Shown: positions 1-9,147, counted from the stretch's first letter. The stretch is DNA of 64,000 nucleotides from Cytobacillus suaedae (GCA_014960805.1 CP063163.1:917001-981000); one strand, 5' to 3'. A program made the numbers and translations. The notes: generated by a model from the letters alone, not told the origin.

Positions 1-2810
1 AACAATCTCCAAGTATTGACAAATGGATGACCTTGTTAATACAACATATCCCATCCAATTTACATTTAGTGATTTCGAGCCGTACTCGTCCTAATTGGGA
101 TTTGTTAACTGCAATGAAGGTGAAAAATGAATTACTAGAAATTAAACAAAAGGATTTAATGTTCACCTTCGATGAAGTAGATGTTTTATTAAGAGACTAT
201 TATGAATGTGAAGTAAACGATCTTGAAATTGAACAAATTTTTTCAGCAACAGAGGGCTGGGTTATTGCTATAGGAATGATTTGGCAACAATTAACGGTAA
301 ACGGTAGCCTTAGTGATGTGCTAGTAAATAAAGCACAATCTCTTGATGATTTGTTCAAATTTTTAGCGATGGAAGTGTTTCAAAAGCAACCGCCTATGGT
401 TCAGCAGTTCTTAGAAAGTACGTGTATTTTCGATGAACTGAACGGGCAACTATGCGATGATGTCCTGGGAATTAGTGGGGCATCTGCTATGTTGGAGAAT
501 ATATCAAATAGGAATCTATTTCTATATTCAATAGGGGATGGGCAATATCGCTATCATGCATTATTCAAGGAATTTTTAGAGAAGCAATTACGAATGACAA
601 ACGATAAACAATATAGAATGCTCCATGAACGTAGTGGTAATTATTATTTTCGCCAGGGATTAATGGTCCAGGCTATCTATCATTTTGAAGCAATTAATGA
701 TTTTGAAAATGTGGCTAAAATTCTAGATAAACATGGTCAGATAATGATTGAAAATGGTCAGCTTGAGAGTTTACTAGAAAGGTTAAAAAGAATACCTGAT
801 CTATTAAAAAATCAATATTATTTACTGTGGTTATATGAAGGCGAAGTACTAAGGTACCGGTGTTCATATAATGAAGCAGAAAGATGTTACTTAAAGGCAA
901 TCGAAAAAGCTAGCCAGGTAAAGGATTATATAGGGGAGAGTCGTGCATTAGAAGGGCAAGCTAGGATCTATCTTGATACAATTCAACCTGGTAAAGCAGA
1001 ACGATTTCTTCAGAAAGCCATTGAAGTACTTGAAACGATGGGGGATACAGGGTATGAAGGCCTAGGTAGACTTTATTCTTTAATGGCTGAGAACCTAGCA
1101 AATGCAGGACAAGCGATTAAAGCCCAAAAGTGGTTTAAAAAAGGGAGAGAGCTTAACATAGCTCTTGAGGATGGCAATCTTGAAGCTAGACTTTATTTGC
1201 GTTCAGGTAAGCTTATGAATGCCAAGAAGATATTGATCCAAAAGAAACAAGCCGAATCCTCGAGTGCACATGTCCATTTGCAGCAGTCTCATCGCGAAAC
1301 AGATCTATTACTCTCTTTAATTGAAGCCTTTATGGGGAATGGTGAGGAAGCTAAAGAATTGGCTCAATCTGGTATTCAACAAGGGGTGAGATTTCAGGCT
1401 CCATTTGTTGAGGCATGTGGTTGGATCAGGATGGGGCATGCAGTACAACTGCTAGGAAAATACGATTATACACTCGCAAAACAATGCTATGAAACGGCAC
1501 TTGAAATAATGGATGAGATTAACGTTTCCAGGGGAAAAGCAGAACCACTAATGGGACTATGTATTTTATTTGGGAATGAAGGGGCATATGAGAGATCCAT
1601 TGAATATGGTACCAAGGCTTTGGAAGAGACCGAAATGGTAAAGGATGCATGGCTATCTGCACTTATTTTATTATGTATGGCAATTGCTGCTGTTCATAAC
1701 GAAAAGTATGAAGAAGCAAATACCTATTTATCAAAGTGTTCTACTTTATTTACTGAGTGTGGTGACCAGAATGGTTCATTAATGACTGCTCTGTGGAGGT
1801 GTGTTTCATCTTTTTACAGTGAAGAGGCGGATCAATTTCTTACGAATGTGCAACATTTTAGTAAGCTACTTCAGCTAGGGGACTACACTTTTATATTTAA
1901 GAAGCGTACTTTATTTGGACCAAGAGATTTAAAAAAACTTGTACCTATTTTACTAGAAGCTCAAAAAATTGGTGTTCACCGTCAATACATTAGTAATCTG
2001 CTAGATGAATTGGGAATTATGAATGTTACAAACCATCCGGGTTATACGTTGCGAATTCAAACCCTAGGGAAATTTAGGGTATGGCTAGGAACGAATGAGG
2101 TACACGAATCTGATTGGCAAAGAGGAAAGGCAAAGGAGTTATTAGAGTTCTTTGTCACAAGACGTAATGTGCTAATACCTAAGGAGGAGTTATTCTCAGT
2201 ACTTTGGTCAGGCTTGGATGAAAAGGCAGCAGCTAGAGACTTTAAAGTAGCTTTAAATGCTTTAAATAATGCATTAGAGCCTAATCGTAAAGCAAGGTCT
2301 ACACCATTCTTTATCCAAAGAGTCGGTACTTCCTATGGACTAAATCCTGATTCAGGATATTTATTGGATATCGATGAGTTTGAGGAATGGATACTAGCAG
2401 GGTTAGAAGAGAAGGATCGTTCACAAGTAATAAAATGTCTTCAGCGGGGACTTGAATTGTATGAAGGGGATTACCTGCCAGAGCGACGTTATGATGATTG
2501 GTGTTTAAATGAACGAGAGCGGCTTCAAGTAAATTTTTTACGAGGTGCGGAAAGAATGGCACAAGCTTATGTTCAGGCCGCTCAATATGATAAGACGATT
2601 TATTGGTGTCAAAAGATCATAGAAAAGGATAAAACGTGGGAAGAGGCCTATCGTTTGCTAATGTTTGCTTATTATCAAAAGAATAATAGACCACAAGGTT
2701 TGAAGTGGTATAAAAAATGTTGTGAAGCCCTCGACAATGAACTTGGTGTTGAACCTATGTCACCAACAAAGCAAATGTATAAAATGCTAATTGATGCAAA
2801 AACTTCTTAG
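1..2810 (+). CDS. BTAD/TPR-type transcriptional activator (5' end outside window)
   Basis: The frame is open to the left edge: codons before the first in-window ATG (27) read QSPSIDKW and continue the STAND/MalT-like ATPase, so the true start lies upstream. Visible parts in order: the end of the NTPase module (HLVISSRTRP, a sensor-like strand), a helical region and TPR-like repeats over about residues 190-640, then a winged-helix DNA-binding domain (LRIQTLGKFRVWLG, about 675-770) and a bacterial transcriptional activation (BTAD) domain to the C-terminus (about 780-925). The winged-helix-plus-BTAD order is that of SARP-like regulators fused to signalling ATPases. It lies directly upstream of, and is co-oriented with, the importer/acyl-CoA cluster and is probably its activator (inference from position). 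A strong terminator follows the stop. The ligand is unknown. Confidence 0.85.
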   Translation, partial: QSPSIDKWMTLLIQHIPSNLHLVISSRTRPNWDLLTAMKVKNELLEIKQKDLMFTFDEVDVLLRDYYECEVNDLEIEQIFSATEGWVIAIGMIWQQLTVNGSLSDVLVNKAQSLDDLFKFLAMEVFQKQPPMVQQFLESTCIFDELNGQLCDDVLGISGASAMLENISNRNLFLYSIGDGQYRYHALFKEFLEKQLRMTNDKQYRMLHERSGNYYFRQGLMVQAIYHFEAINDFENVAKILDKHGQIMIENGQLESLLERLKRIPDLLKNQYYLLWLYEGEVLRYRCSYNEAERCYLKAIEKASQVKDYIGESRALEGQARIYLDTIQPGKAERFLQKAIEVLETMGDTGYEGLGRLYSLMAENLANAGQAIKAQKWFKKGRELNIALEDGNLEARLYLRSGKLMNAKKILIQKKQAESSSAHVHLQQSHRETDLLLSLIEAFMGNGEEAKELAQSGIQQGVRFQAPFVEACGWIRMGHAVQLLGKYDYTLAKQCYETALEIMDEINVSRGKAEPLMGLCILFGNEGAYERSIEYGTKALEETEMVKDAWLSALILLCMAIAAVHNEKYEEANTYLSKCSTLFTECGDQNGSLMTALWRCVSSFYSEEADQFLTNVQHFSKLLQLGDYTFIFKKRTLFGPRDLKKLVPILLEAQKIGVHRQYISNLLDELGIMNVTNHPGYTLRIQTLGKFRVWLGTNEVHESDWQRGKAKELLEFFVTRRNVLIPKEELFSVLWSGLDEKAAARDFKVALNALNNALEPNRKARSTPFFIQRVGTSYGLNPDSGYLLDIDEFEEWILAGLEEKDRSQVIKCLQRGLELYEGDYLPERRYDDWCLNERERLQVNFLRGAERMAQAYVQAAQYDKTIYWCQKIIEKDKTWEEAYRLLMFAYYQKNNRPQGLKWYKKCCEALDNELGVEPMSPTKQMYKMLIDAKTS

Positions 2811-2818
2811 AATGACAG

Positions 2819-2851
2819 AATTCCGTACTGGTTAATAGTACGGAATTTTTT
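2819..2851 (+). terminator. Rho-independent terminator after the BTAD regulator
   Basis: A 10-bp perfect stem (AATTCCGTAC / GTACGGAATT, arms 2819-2828 and 2838-2847) is followed by a T-run. Confidence 0.85.
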
Positions 2852-2855
2852 CGTA

Positions 2856-2981
2856 GTGATGTCCAGCTGCAGCGCCTAGCCCCTCGAGTCAAATAACCTG
2901 CGTCATAAAAAGTCAGGGTCGGACTTTTTATGCCACAGAACATTTGCTTGTCGGGGCTGATCAAGGCACTTCCGCATTTCG
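2856..2981. repeat. 126-bp intergenic repeat, family A, copy 1
   Basis: Begins GTGATGTCCAGCTGCAGCGCC and ends CTTCCGCATTTCG. The ends are imperfectly inverted (AGCGCCTAGCCCC against GGGGCTGATCAAGGCACT). Inside is a perfect 11-bp hairpin (CATAAAAAGTC / GACTTTTTATG). Copy 2 follows directly; a third copy lies at 47321-47445. No coding content. Looks like a MITE/REP-type chromosomal repeat of Bacillaceae. Confidence 0.85.
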
Positions 2982-3107
2982 GTGATGTCCAGCTGCAGCG
3001 CCTAGCCCCTCGAGTCAAATAACCTGCGTCATAAAAAGTCAAGGTCGGACTTTTTATGCCACAGAACATTTGCTTGTCGGGGCTAACCAAGGCGCTTCCG
3101 CTTTTCG
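2982..3107. repeat. 126-bp intergenic repeat, family A, copy 2 (tandem with copy 1)
   Basis: Nearly identical to copy 1 with a handful of substitutions and exactly abutting it, so the pair is a direct tandem duplication. The stretch 2811-3186 otherwise holds only the terminator of the upstream regulator and the unassigned promoter of the binding-protein gene. Confidence 0.85.
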
Positions 3108-3186
3108 GTATTGTAACCGATTTGTAACTAGATAAATGTACGATAGGTTCAAAGTTTTAAAGTCAATTTTATAAGGGGGAAATGTC

Positions 3187-4458
3187 ATGGTTAAGAAGAA
3201 TGTGTTTTTACGTTTTGGTATGTTGTTCTTATTTGCTTTTCTATTAATCTTCGTTTCAGCATGTAGTTCAGATACTACAACTAAAGAAGAAGAACCAAGC
3301 ACAACTGAGCAACCAAAGGAAACAGCGAAGGAAGAGCCTAAGGAGGAGCCTAAAGAGCCAATTAGAATTGGTGTTTTAGCTTCACTAAGTGGAGCACTAG
3401 AGGCTTATGGAAAACAAACAGTGAATGGCTTCGAATTAGGTCTACAATATGCAACAGATGGAACAATGGAAGTTAATGGACGCAAAATTGAATTCATAGT
3501 TGAAGACACTGAAACAAAACCAGAAGTTGCAATCAAGAAGGCTACTAAGCTATTAGAAGAAGATAAAGTTGATTTCATTGTAGGATCATCAAGCTCTGGT
3601 GATACGCTAGCGGTTCTTCCATTAGCAGAAGAGTATGAAAAGATTATGGTTGTTGAACCAGCAGTTGCTGATAGTATTACTGGTTCTGAATGGAATAAAT
3701 ATGTTTTCCGTACTGCTCGTAACTCATCACAAGATGCTGTGGCTGGAGCAGCTGCTATCGCTAAAGAAGGCGTGAAAATTGCTACACTAGCACCTGATTA
3801 TGCATTCGGAAGAGACGGTGTCGCAGCATTTAAGGATGCAGCAATTAAGCTTGGTGCAGAAGTTGTCCATGAAGAATATGCTGACCCTGCGGCAACTGAT
3901 TTTACATCTAACATTCAAAAAATCATCGAATCAGAGCCTGACTATCTATTTGTTGTATGGGCAGGAGCAAACTCTCCTTGGAACCAAATTGCTGATATGA
4001 AGGTACAAGAAAAAGGAATCAAAATTTCTACTGGAGCTCCTGATATTGCTGCGTTAAAAACAATGCAAGCACTAGTAGGAATGGAAGGATTCACAGTATA
4101 TCATCACACATTACCAAGTAACGATATTAACGATTGGTTAGTTAAAGAGCATAAAGCAAAGTTTAATGGTGAGGTTCCAGATCTATTCACACCAGGTGGT
4201 ATGAATGCTGCAATTGCAATCGTTGAAGCTCTTAAAAAGACAAACGGTGATACAGATACGGATACATTGATTAGCACAATGGAAGGTATGAGTTTTGAAA
4301 CACCTAAGGGTACAATGACTTTCCGTCCGGAAGATCATCAAGCTCTTCAAACACTTTATGCAATCCGTTTAGAAATGGTTGATGGTTTTGACTATCCAGT
4401 ACCAGTATTAATTCGTGAACTTACTCCAGAAGAAACTGCACCTCCAATTTTGAACTAA
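3187..4458 (+). CDS. ABC transporter substrate-binding lipoprotein, LivJ/branched-chain amino acid type
   Basis: A 423-residue exported receptor. Signal peptide with a lipobox ending VSAC (Cys26), then a Glu/Lys/Pro-rich linker (about residues 30-57) and a periplasmic-binding-protein type I domain beginning IRIGVLASLSGALEAYG, a typical LivJ/HAA-family start (Peripla_BP_6). It starts at ATG 3187 behind AAGGGGGAAATGTC. It is the receptor of the importer encoded by the four genes that follow. A hairpin between it and them would allow more receptor than transporter to be made. The family binds amino acids, amides, urea, or aromatic and aliphatic acids; the acyl-CoA genes downstream point to an organic acid rather than an amino acid (inference). 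Confidence 0.88.
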   Translation: MVKKNVFLRFGMLFLFAFLLIFVSACSSDTTTKEEEPSTTEQPKETAKEEPKEEPKEPIRIGVLASLSGALEAYGKQTVNGFELGLQYATDGTMEVNGRKIEFIVEDTETKPEVAIKKATKLLEEDKVDFIVGSSSSGDTLAVLPLAEEYEKIMVVEPAVADSITGSEWNKYVFRTARNSSQDAVAGAAAIAKEGVKIATLAPDYAFGRDGVAAFKDAAIKLGAEVVHEEYADPAATDFTSNIQKIIESEPDYLFVVWAGANSPWNQIADMKVQEKGIKISTGAPDIAALKTMQALVGMEGFTVYHHTLPSNDINDWLVKEHKAKFNGEVPDLFTPGGMNAAIAIVEALKKTNGDTDTDTLISTMEGMSFETPKGTMTFRPEDHQALQTLYAIRLEMVDGFDYPVPVLIRELTPEETAPPILN

Positions 4459-4470
4459 TAGGTTTGCCTG

Positions 4471-4505
4471 AGTAGACTTCGGTATTATTACCGAAGTCTA
4501 CTTAT
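4471..4505 (+). terminator. Hairpin terminator/attenuator between receptor and ABC ATPase genes
   Basis: Perfect 14-bp stem (AGTAGACTTCGGTA / TACCGAAGTCTACT, arms 4471-4484 and 4489-4502) with a weak T-rich tail. It lies 12 nt after the receptor stop and probably reduces, without abolishing, expression of the downstream genes. Confidence 0.75.
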
Positions 4506-4566
4506 TCGAATAAACCGCGTTCTCTTCTGATAATTAATCCTCAAAATTTACAAGGTGGTGAAGAAG

Positions 4567-5337
4567 TTGGCTTCAATTATTGAAACTAAGGATTTAACAA
4601 TTGCTTTTGGTGGACATGTGGCAGTTGACAGTGTCAATTTCACGGTTCCTAAGAATCACTTTAAGTCAATTATCGGCCCGAATGGTGCTGGAAAAACTAC
4701 ATTCTTCAATCTTTTAAGCGGTCAGCTAAGCCCAACTAAAGGGCAGGTGTTTCTAAAAGGTGAGGAAATTACAAAGCTTTCTCCAACGGTTAGGACACGA
4801 AAAGGAATCGGTCGCTCCTTTCAGATTACAAATGTCTTCCCGAATTTAACAGTATTAGAGAATGTAAGACTTGCTGTTCAGTCGAGAGCGGGTGTTCGTT
4901 ATCAAATGCTTTCTCATTTTAAAAAATTTAAGCAGTTCGAAGATAAATCGCATGACATTTTAAAATTAGTGCTTCTTGATAATAAATCTGAGGCAATTGC
5001 TAAAAACCTGGCTCATGGTGAAAAACGAAAATTAGAGATTGCAATGTTACTAGCTCTTGAGACAGAGGTGTTGTTGCTAGATGAACCAACTGCTGGAATG
5101 TCTCTGGAAGAAGTTCCAACAATCTTAGAAGTTATTAAAAAGATTAAGGCAGAAGGAAATCGAACCATTATATTAATTGAACACAAGATGGATATGATCA
5201 TGGATTTATCAGATAGTGTCATGGTGTTATTTAACGGTAAACTTTTGGCAGATGGGACTCCAGAGGAAATCATGAATAATGAAACAGTACAATCGGCTTA
5301 CTTAGGAGGGTTATATAATGACGACACCGCATCTTAA
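4567..5337 (+). CDS. ABC transporter ATP-binding protein, LivG type
   Basis: Energising subunit of the importer, 256 residues from TTG 4567. That start is chosen because AAGGTGGTG (4553-4561) is a ribosome binding site 7 nt upstream of it; the GTG codons at 4555 and 4558 lie inside this site. Walker A GPNGAGKTT, signature region LAHGEKRKLEIAM, Walker B LLLDEPTAGMS and a switch His (IEHKMD) are all present. The extended BCAA_ABC_TP_C-type tail is typical of LivG. The end overlaps the next gene by 20 bp. Confidence 0.9.
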   Translation: MASIIETKDLTIAFGGHVAVDSVNFTVPKNHFKSIIGPNGAGKTTFFNLLSGQLSPTKGQVFLKGEEITKLSPTVRTRKGIGRSFQITNVFPNLTVLENVRLAVQSRAGVRYQMLSHFKKFKQFEDKSHDILKLVLLDNKSEAIAKNLAHGEKRKLEIAMLLALETEVLLLDEPTAGMSLEEVPTILEVIKKIKAEGNRTIILIEHKMDMIMDLSDSVMVLFNGKLLADGTPEEIMNNETVQSAYLGGLYNDDTAS

Positions 5338-6028
5338 ACTTGATGGAGTTGAAACTTATATTGACCAGTATCATATTTTGCAAGGGGTATCTTTTGAAGT
5401 TCCAAGAGGTGAAGTGACTGTCTTACTGGGCCGTAATGGAGCTGGAAAAACAACAACCTTACGTAGCATTATGGGGCTTAACCCAGCGGCGAAAGGGAAA
5501 ATTCTCTACAATGACCAAGAGATACAGGGATTGCCAACTTATACAATTGCAAATAAGGGGATTGGCTATGTACCTGAAGATCAAGGAATTTTTGCTGATT
5601 TGACGGTTGAAGAGAATATGAAAGTTGCTATAAAAAAAGAAAATGATGAAACGAAAGAACGCTTAGAATATATTTTAAATTTATTTCCTGACTTAAAGAC
5701 GTTTTGGAAAAGACGAGGCGGTAATTTAAGCGGAGGACAAAAACAAATGCTCTCTATTGCTAGGGCATATGTTAATGAAAATGATTTACTTCTTATTGAT
5801 GAGCCAAGTAAAGGTCTTGCTCCAATTATTGTTGAAAAGGTAATGGAATCCATCCAGGAGATGAAAGCAAAAACAACCATTGTTCTTGTTGAACAAAACT
5901 TTATTATGGCAAGTACGATTGGTGATCGTTTTTATATCATTGATGACGGCCGTTCGGTTTATCATGGTGAAATGAAAGAACTAAAAGAAAATGAGCAATT
6001 ACGGAAACAATACTTAGGTATTGCGTAA
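5318..6028 (+). CDS. ABC transporter ATP-binding protein, LivF type
   Basis: Second ATPase of the importer, 236 residues. ATG 5318 follows TTAGGAGGG at a normal distance inside the end of the preceding gene. Walker A GRNGAGKTTT, signature LSGGQKQM, Walker B LLIDEPSKGLAP and switch His region VEQN (Gln-Asn in place of His, as is normal for LivF) are visible. It pairs with the LivG-type subunit as in other HAA-family importers. Confidence 0.9.
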   Translation: MTTPHLKLDGVETYIDQYHILQGVSFEVPRGEVTVLLGRNGAGKTTTLRSIMGLNPAAKGKILYNDQEIQGLPTYTIANKGIGYVPEDQGIFADLTVEENMKVAIKKENDETKERLEYILNLFPDLKTFWKRRGGNLSGGQKQMLSIARAYVNENDLLLIDEPSKGLAPIIVEKVMESIQEMKAKTTIVLVEQNFIMASTIGDRFYIIDDGRSVYHGEMKELKENEQLRKQYLGIA

Positions 6029-6056
6029 ACGTTAGATTGGAAGGAGGTCATATTGA

Positions 6057-6917
6057 ATGGATGTAATTATTAATTTAACGGTAAATGGGTTGGCAACAGG
6101 TATGCTAATCTTCTTGCTCGCAGCTGGGCTAACCCTAATTTTTGGGTTAATGGATGTTCTGAATTTTGCTCACGGCGGTCTATTTGCATGGGGAGCCTAT
6201 GCGGGTATATGGACTTATACAACTTCAGGAAGCTTTTTAATTGGAATCTTTTGTGCAATGCTTACAGGTCTAATCCTTGGATATTTAATGGAACGTTATA
6301 TTGTTCAACCAGTTTACGGGAACCATATTCAACAAATCCTCATAACACTTGGATTAATGTTAGTGTTATCGGAGATGTTGAAGGTTGTTTGGGGCCCAAA
6401 TCAATTAAGTGCAACGACACCGAGTTATTTATCTGGTAGTTGGGAATTTGGTGGGGTTATCTTAATTAAATATCGTTTACTGATTATTGCAGTTGGTTTT
6501 CTAGTGTTTTTCCTAATTCATTACATTTTAAAGAATACGAAAATTGGTTTAATCGTCCGAGCGGGTGTTATGGATAAGGAAATGGTTCAATCACTAGGCA
6601 TTAATATTAAAAAAGTCTTTATGCTGGTTTTCATGGTTGGATCTGCATTAGCAGCACTAGGTGGAGTGTTACTTGGCCCATACTCTGGTGTTATTCATGC
6701 AGAAATGGGGCTAGAGTTCGGAATCCTCGCTTTTATTGTTGTAGTTATAGGAGGAATGGGAAGTATAACAGGTTCAGTGTTAGCTGCAATATTAGTAGGG
6801 TTGGCAGGTTCGTATATGGCGTACTATGTTCCAGATTTAGCCCTTGCTGTAAACATGCTTCTTATGGCACTTGTATTAATCTTTAAGCCACAAGGTCTAT
6901 TCGGGATAAAGGGGTGA
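6057..6917 (+). CDS. ABC transporter permease, LivH type
   Basis: Membrane subunit, 286 residues, about 8 hydrophobic segments. It opens with a first helix GLATGMLIFLLAAGLTLIFG and the family-typical LNFAHGGLFAWGAY. The EAA-like cytoplasmic loop region (VMDKEMVQSLGINIKKVFML) is the contact for the ATPases. It starts at ATG 6057 behind GGAAGGAGGTC. It is separated from the next permease by 4 nt, so the two are co-translated. Confidence 0.9.
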   Translation: MDVIINLTVNGLATGMLIFLLAAGLTLIFGLMDVLNFAHGGLFAWGAYAGIWTYTTSGSFLIGIFCAMLTGLILGYLMERYIVQPVYGNHIQQILITLGLMLVLSEMLKVVWGPNQLSATTPSYLSGSWEFGGVILIKYRLLIIAVGFLVFFLIHYILKNTKIGLIVRAGVMDKEMVQSLGINIKKVFMLVFMVGSALAALGGVLLGPYSGVIHAEMGLEFGILAFIVVVIGGMGSITGSVLAAILVGLAGSYMAYYVPDLALAVNMLLMALVLIFKPQGLFGIKG

Positions 6918-6921
6918 AAAT

Positions 6922-7932
6922 ATGAAACTATTACAAACAAATTCACAAAAGGCAAACCTAGTGTATGTGTTAATGGCTTTCTTTTTACTCCTCTTTCCAT
7001 TTATGAATGACTCTAGAAGTTTAATGATCATTTTTACACAGATGTTTATCTTTGCGATCTTAGCTATGAGTTATGATATTTTGCTAGGATATACAGGAAT
7101 TGTATCCTTTGGTCATGCTATGTTCTTTGGGATAGGTGCATATACAACTGGTATCTTTATGAAACAGTTCGATAGTACGACAGTATATTTATTACTTTCT
7201 ATCGTGGTTGGTGCCATTTTAGCTGGGATTGTAAGTTATATTGTAGGTCTACTTTCCTTACGATTAAAAAGTCACTTTTACGCTATGCTGACTCTAGCAT
7301 TTTCAGGACTATTCCTTGTTTTAGCTGAAAAGTGGAGAACGCTAACTTATGGGAATGATGGGTTTACGTTTCCAATTCCTGATTATTTAAAAGATAGGTT
7401 AACTCTTTATTTAATCTCTTTTGGAGTTATGGTTCTCGTGTTTATCTTCCTAAAAAGATTTACGGAATCACCACTCGGTCGAGTGTTACAAGCAATAAGG
7501 GAAAATGAACCAAGAACAGAATCACTTGGTTATAATGTTCTACATTATAAGATTATTGCTAGCGTTGTAGCAGGAGTTATTGCTAGTTTATCAGGATCAC
7601 TCTATGTGCTTACGCTACGATTTGTAAATACATCTGTATTTACAATGGATATCACACTTGATGCGCTATTGATGACAATTATCGGCGGTGTTGGAACATT
7701 AGTCGGTGCAATTATAGGTGCTGGTTTGATTGAATTTGCTCATCATTGGCTAACTGGTCTTGCAAAGGTTCATTGGATTTTTGAACGTTGGATTATTTTC
7801 TTCGGAATCTTATACATTTTAGTTGTTATGTTCTTCCCTTACGGACTTGTTGGAAGCTTTAAGCTTTGGTGGTTCAAACGCCGTTCGAAAAAAGGGAAAG
7901 AAGATGTTTCAAAACATGACATTGCAAGCTAA
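6922..7932 (+). CDS. ABC transporter permease, LivM type
   Basis: Second membrane subunit, 336 residues, about 9-10 hydrophobic segments. Hallmarks of LivM: LGYTGIVSFGHAMFFGIGAY near residue 60 and the loop RENEPRTESLGYN that contacts the ATPases. Starts at ATG 6922 after AAAGGGGTG. The C-terminus is basic (FKRRSKKGKE). Together with the receptor and two ATPases it completes a five-component importer. Confidence 0.9.
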   Translation: MKLLQTNSQKANLVYVLMAFFLLLFPFMNDSRSLMIIFTQMFIFAILAMSYDILLGYTGIVSFGHAMFFGIGAYTTGIFMKQFDSTTVYLLLSIVVGAILAGIVSYIVGLLSLRLKSHFYAMLTLAFSGLFLVLAEKWRTLTYGNDGFTFPIPDYLKDRLTLYLISFGVMVLVFIFLKRFTESPLGRVLQAIRENEPRTESLGYNVLHYKIIASVVAGVIASLSGSLYVLTLRFVNTSVFTMDITLDALLMTIIGGVGTLVGAIIGAGLIEFAHHWLTGLAKVHWIFERWIIFFGILYILVVMFFPYGLVGSFKLWWFKRRSKKGKEDVSKHDIAS

Positions 7933-7945
7933 AGGAGTAGAGAAG

Positions 7946-8128
7946 ATGAGTGAGAACAGTCAGCTAATTTCTTCGTTTGTGGTCAGATGTAATTTGGTAG
8001 ATATTGATGAGACATCAGGAAAGAAACAATGGCGAATCAAGGTTAGTCATGTACAAGGTGAAGAAGAAGTGGCTGTGAAAAATATGGATGAGGCGGTTAG
8101 CTTCATGAAACAAGTTATTGGAGAGTGA
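7946..8128 (+). CDS. 60-residue protein of unknown function in the acyl-CoA operon
   Basis: I do not recognise it. It starts at ATG 7946, chosen because AAAGGAG lies 9 nt upstream; a longer reading from further upstream would overlap livM in another frame without a ribosome binding site. Soluble, slightly acidic, no cysteines close together, predicted alternating strands (SSFVVRCNLVDID, QWRIKVSHVQ) and a final helix (MDEAVSFMKQVIGE). It lies 13 nt after livM and 6 nt before the KAS III-like gene, so it is certainly part of the operon. It could be an enzyme subunit or a small regulatory partner; this is a guess. Confidence 0.75.
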   Translation: MSENSQLISSFVVRCNLVDIDETSGKKQWRIKVSHVQGEEEVAVKNMDEAVSFMKQVIGE

Positions 8129-8134
8129 AGAACA

Positions 8135-9145
8135 TTGCCAACAATCGGTGTTGTAAGTACGGGAGTCTATCTTCCTGAAACGTACGAAACGGCGGAGGAA
8201 ATTGCTGCGAAATCAGGGATTCCACAGGATGTCATAGAGAAGAAACTTGGCATAACACGAAAGCCAATCCCTGGTTCTGCAGATCATACTTGTCAAATGG
8301 GAATTAATGCAGCAAAAAAGGCAATTGCTAAAGCAGGTATTGATCCACTATCTATTGATTTGGTTATCTATATTGGGGAAGAGCATAAAGAATATCCATT
8401 ATGGACCGCGGCGATAAAGCTACAACAAGAGGTAGGGGCTAAAAATGCATGGGGCTTTGATGTGGCAATGAGATGCGGTACGACAGTTATGGCTCTTAAA
8501 GTAGCAAAGGACATGATGATTGCTGATCCTTCTATTACTACCGTTTTATTAGCTGGTGGGTACAGAAATGGTGATTTCATTGATTACGAAAACCCACGTA
8601 CAAGGTTTATGTATAACTTAGGTGCGGGTGGAGGAGCTCTTCTTTTACAAAAAGGGATCCGGAAAAATCAAGTGTTAGAAACGACGATCATGACAGATGG
8701 TTCTTTTTCAGAGGATGTTGTAGTGGTTGCAGGTGGTACGAAGGAACCTATTACAGCCGAAGCCATTGAAAATAAACGTAACATGCTTGATGTGTTAGAT
8801 CCAGAGGGAATGAAGCAAAGATTAGAAGAAAAATCGATGAAGAACTTTTTAAAAGTTATTCGTTCATCACTGGAGAAAAGTGGTTATACCGAAGCGGATA
8901 TCGACTATTTAGGAATTCTTCATATGAAAAAATCTGCTCATGATTTTGTTTTAAATGAGTTGGGCTTATCTGATACTCAATCCATCTATTTAAATGAATA
9001 TGGGCATATTGGTCAAATTGATCAAATACTTTCATTAGAATTAGCAGAAGAATCTGGTAAAATAAAAGCAGGTGACATCATTGTTTTGGTTAGTGCAGGG
9101 ATAGGCTATGCGTGGGGAGCTACAACCATTAAATGGGGGGAATAA
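8135..9145 (+). CDS. Beta-ketoacyl-ACP synthase III (FabH)-like thiolase-fold enzyme
   Basis: 336 residues from TTG 8135, 6 nt after the small gene's stop, with GGAGAG upstream. Thiolase fold of the KAS III type. The acyl-accepting cysteine is Cys114 in DVAMRCGTT. The other two positions of the KAS III triad look unusual: where FabH has HQAN this protein has LHMKK (about 263), and where FabH has GNTS it has YGHIGQ (about 290), so Asn is replaced by His. It is therefore unlikely to be a plain FabH. A CoA-dependent condensation, acyl transfer or thiolytic role in the degradation pathway fits the neighbours better (inference). Confidence 0.8.
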   Translation: MPTIGVVSTGVYLPETYETAEEIAAKSGIPQDVIEKKLGITRKPIPGSADHTCQMGINAAKKAIAKAGIDPLSIDLVIYIGEEHKEYPLWTAAIKLQQEVGAKNAWGFDVAMRCGTTVMALKVAKDMMIADPSITTVLLAGGYRNGDFIDYENPRTRFMYNLGAGGGALLLQKGIRKNQVLETTIMTDGSFSEDVVVVAGGTKEPITAEAIENKRNMLDVLDPEGMKQRLEEKSMKNFLKVIRSSLEKSGYTEADIDYLGILHMKKSAHDFVLNELGLSDTQSIYLNEYGHIGQIDQILSLELAEESGKIKAGDIIVLVSAGIGYAWGATTIKWGE

Positions 9146-9147
9146 GA

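Noticed and set aside
2755-3090. Minus-strand ORF of 111 codons with a repeated peptide
   Set aside because: It is the translation of the two tandem family A repeats plus the terminator; no ribosome binding site, and the repeat is non-coding elsewhere.
7823-7945. Longer form of the 60-residue protein overlapping livM
   Set aside because: The overlap is in a different frame of a conserved permease gene and has no ribosome binding site, while ATG 7946 has a strong one.
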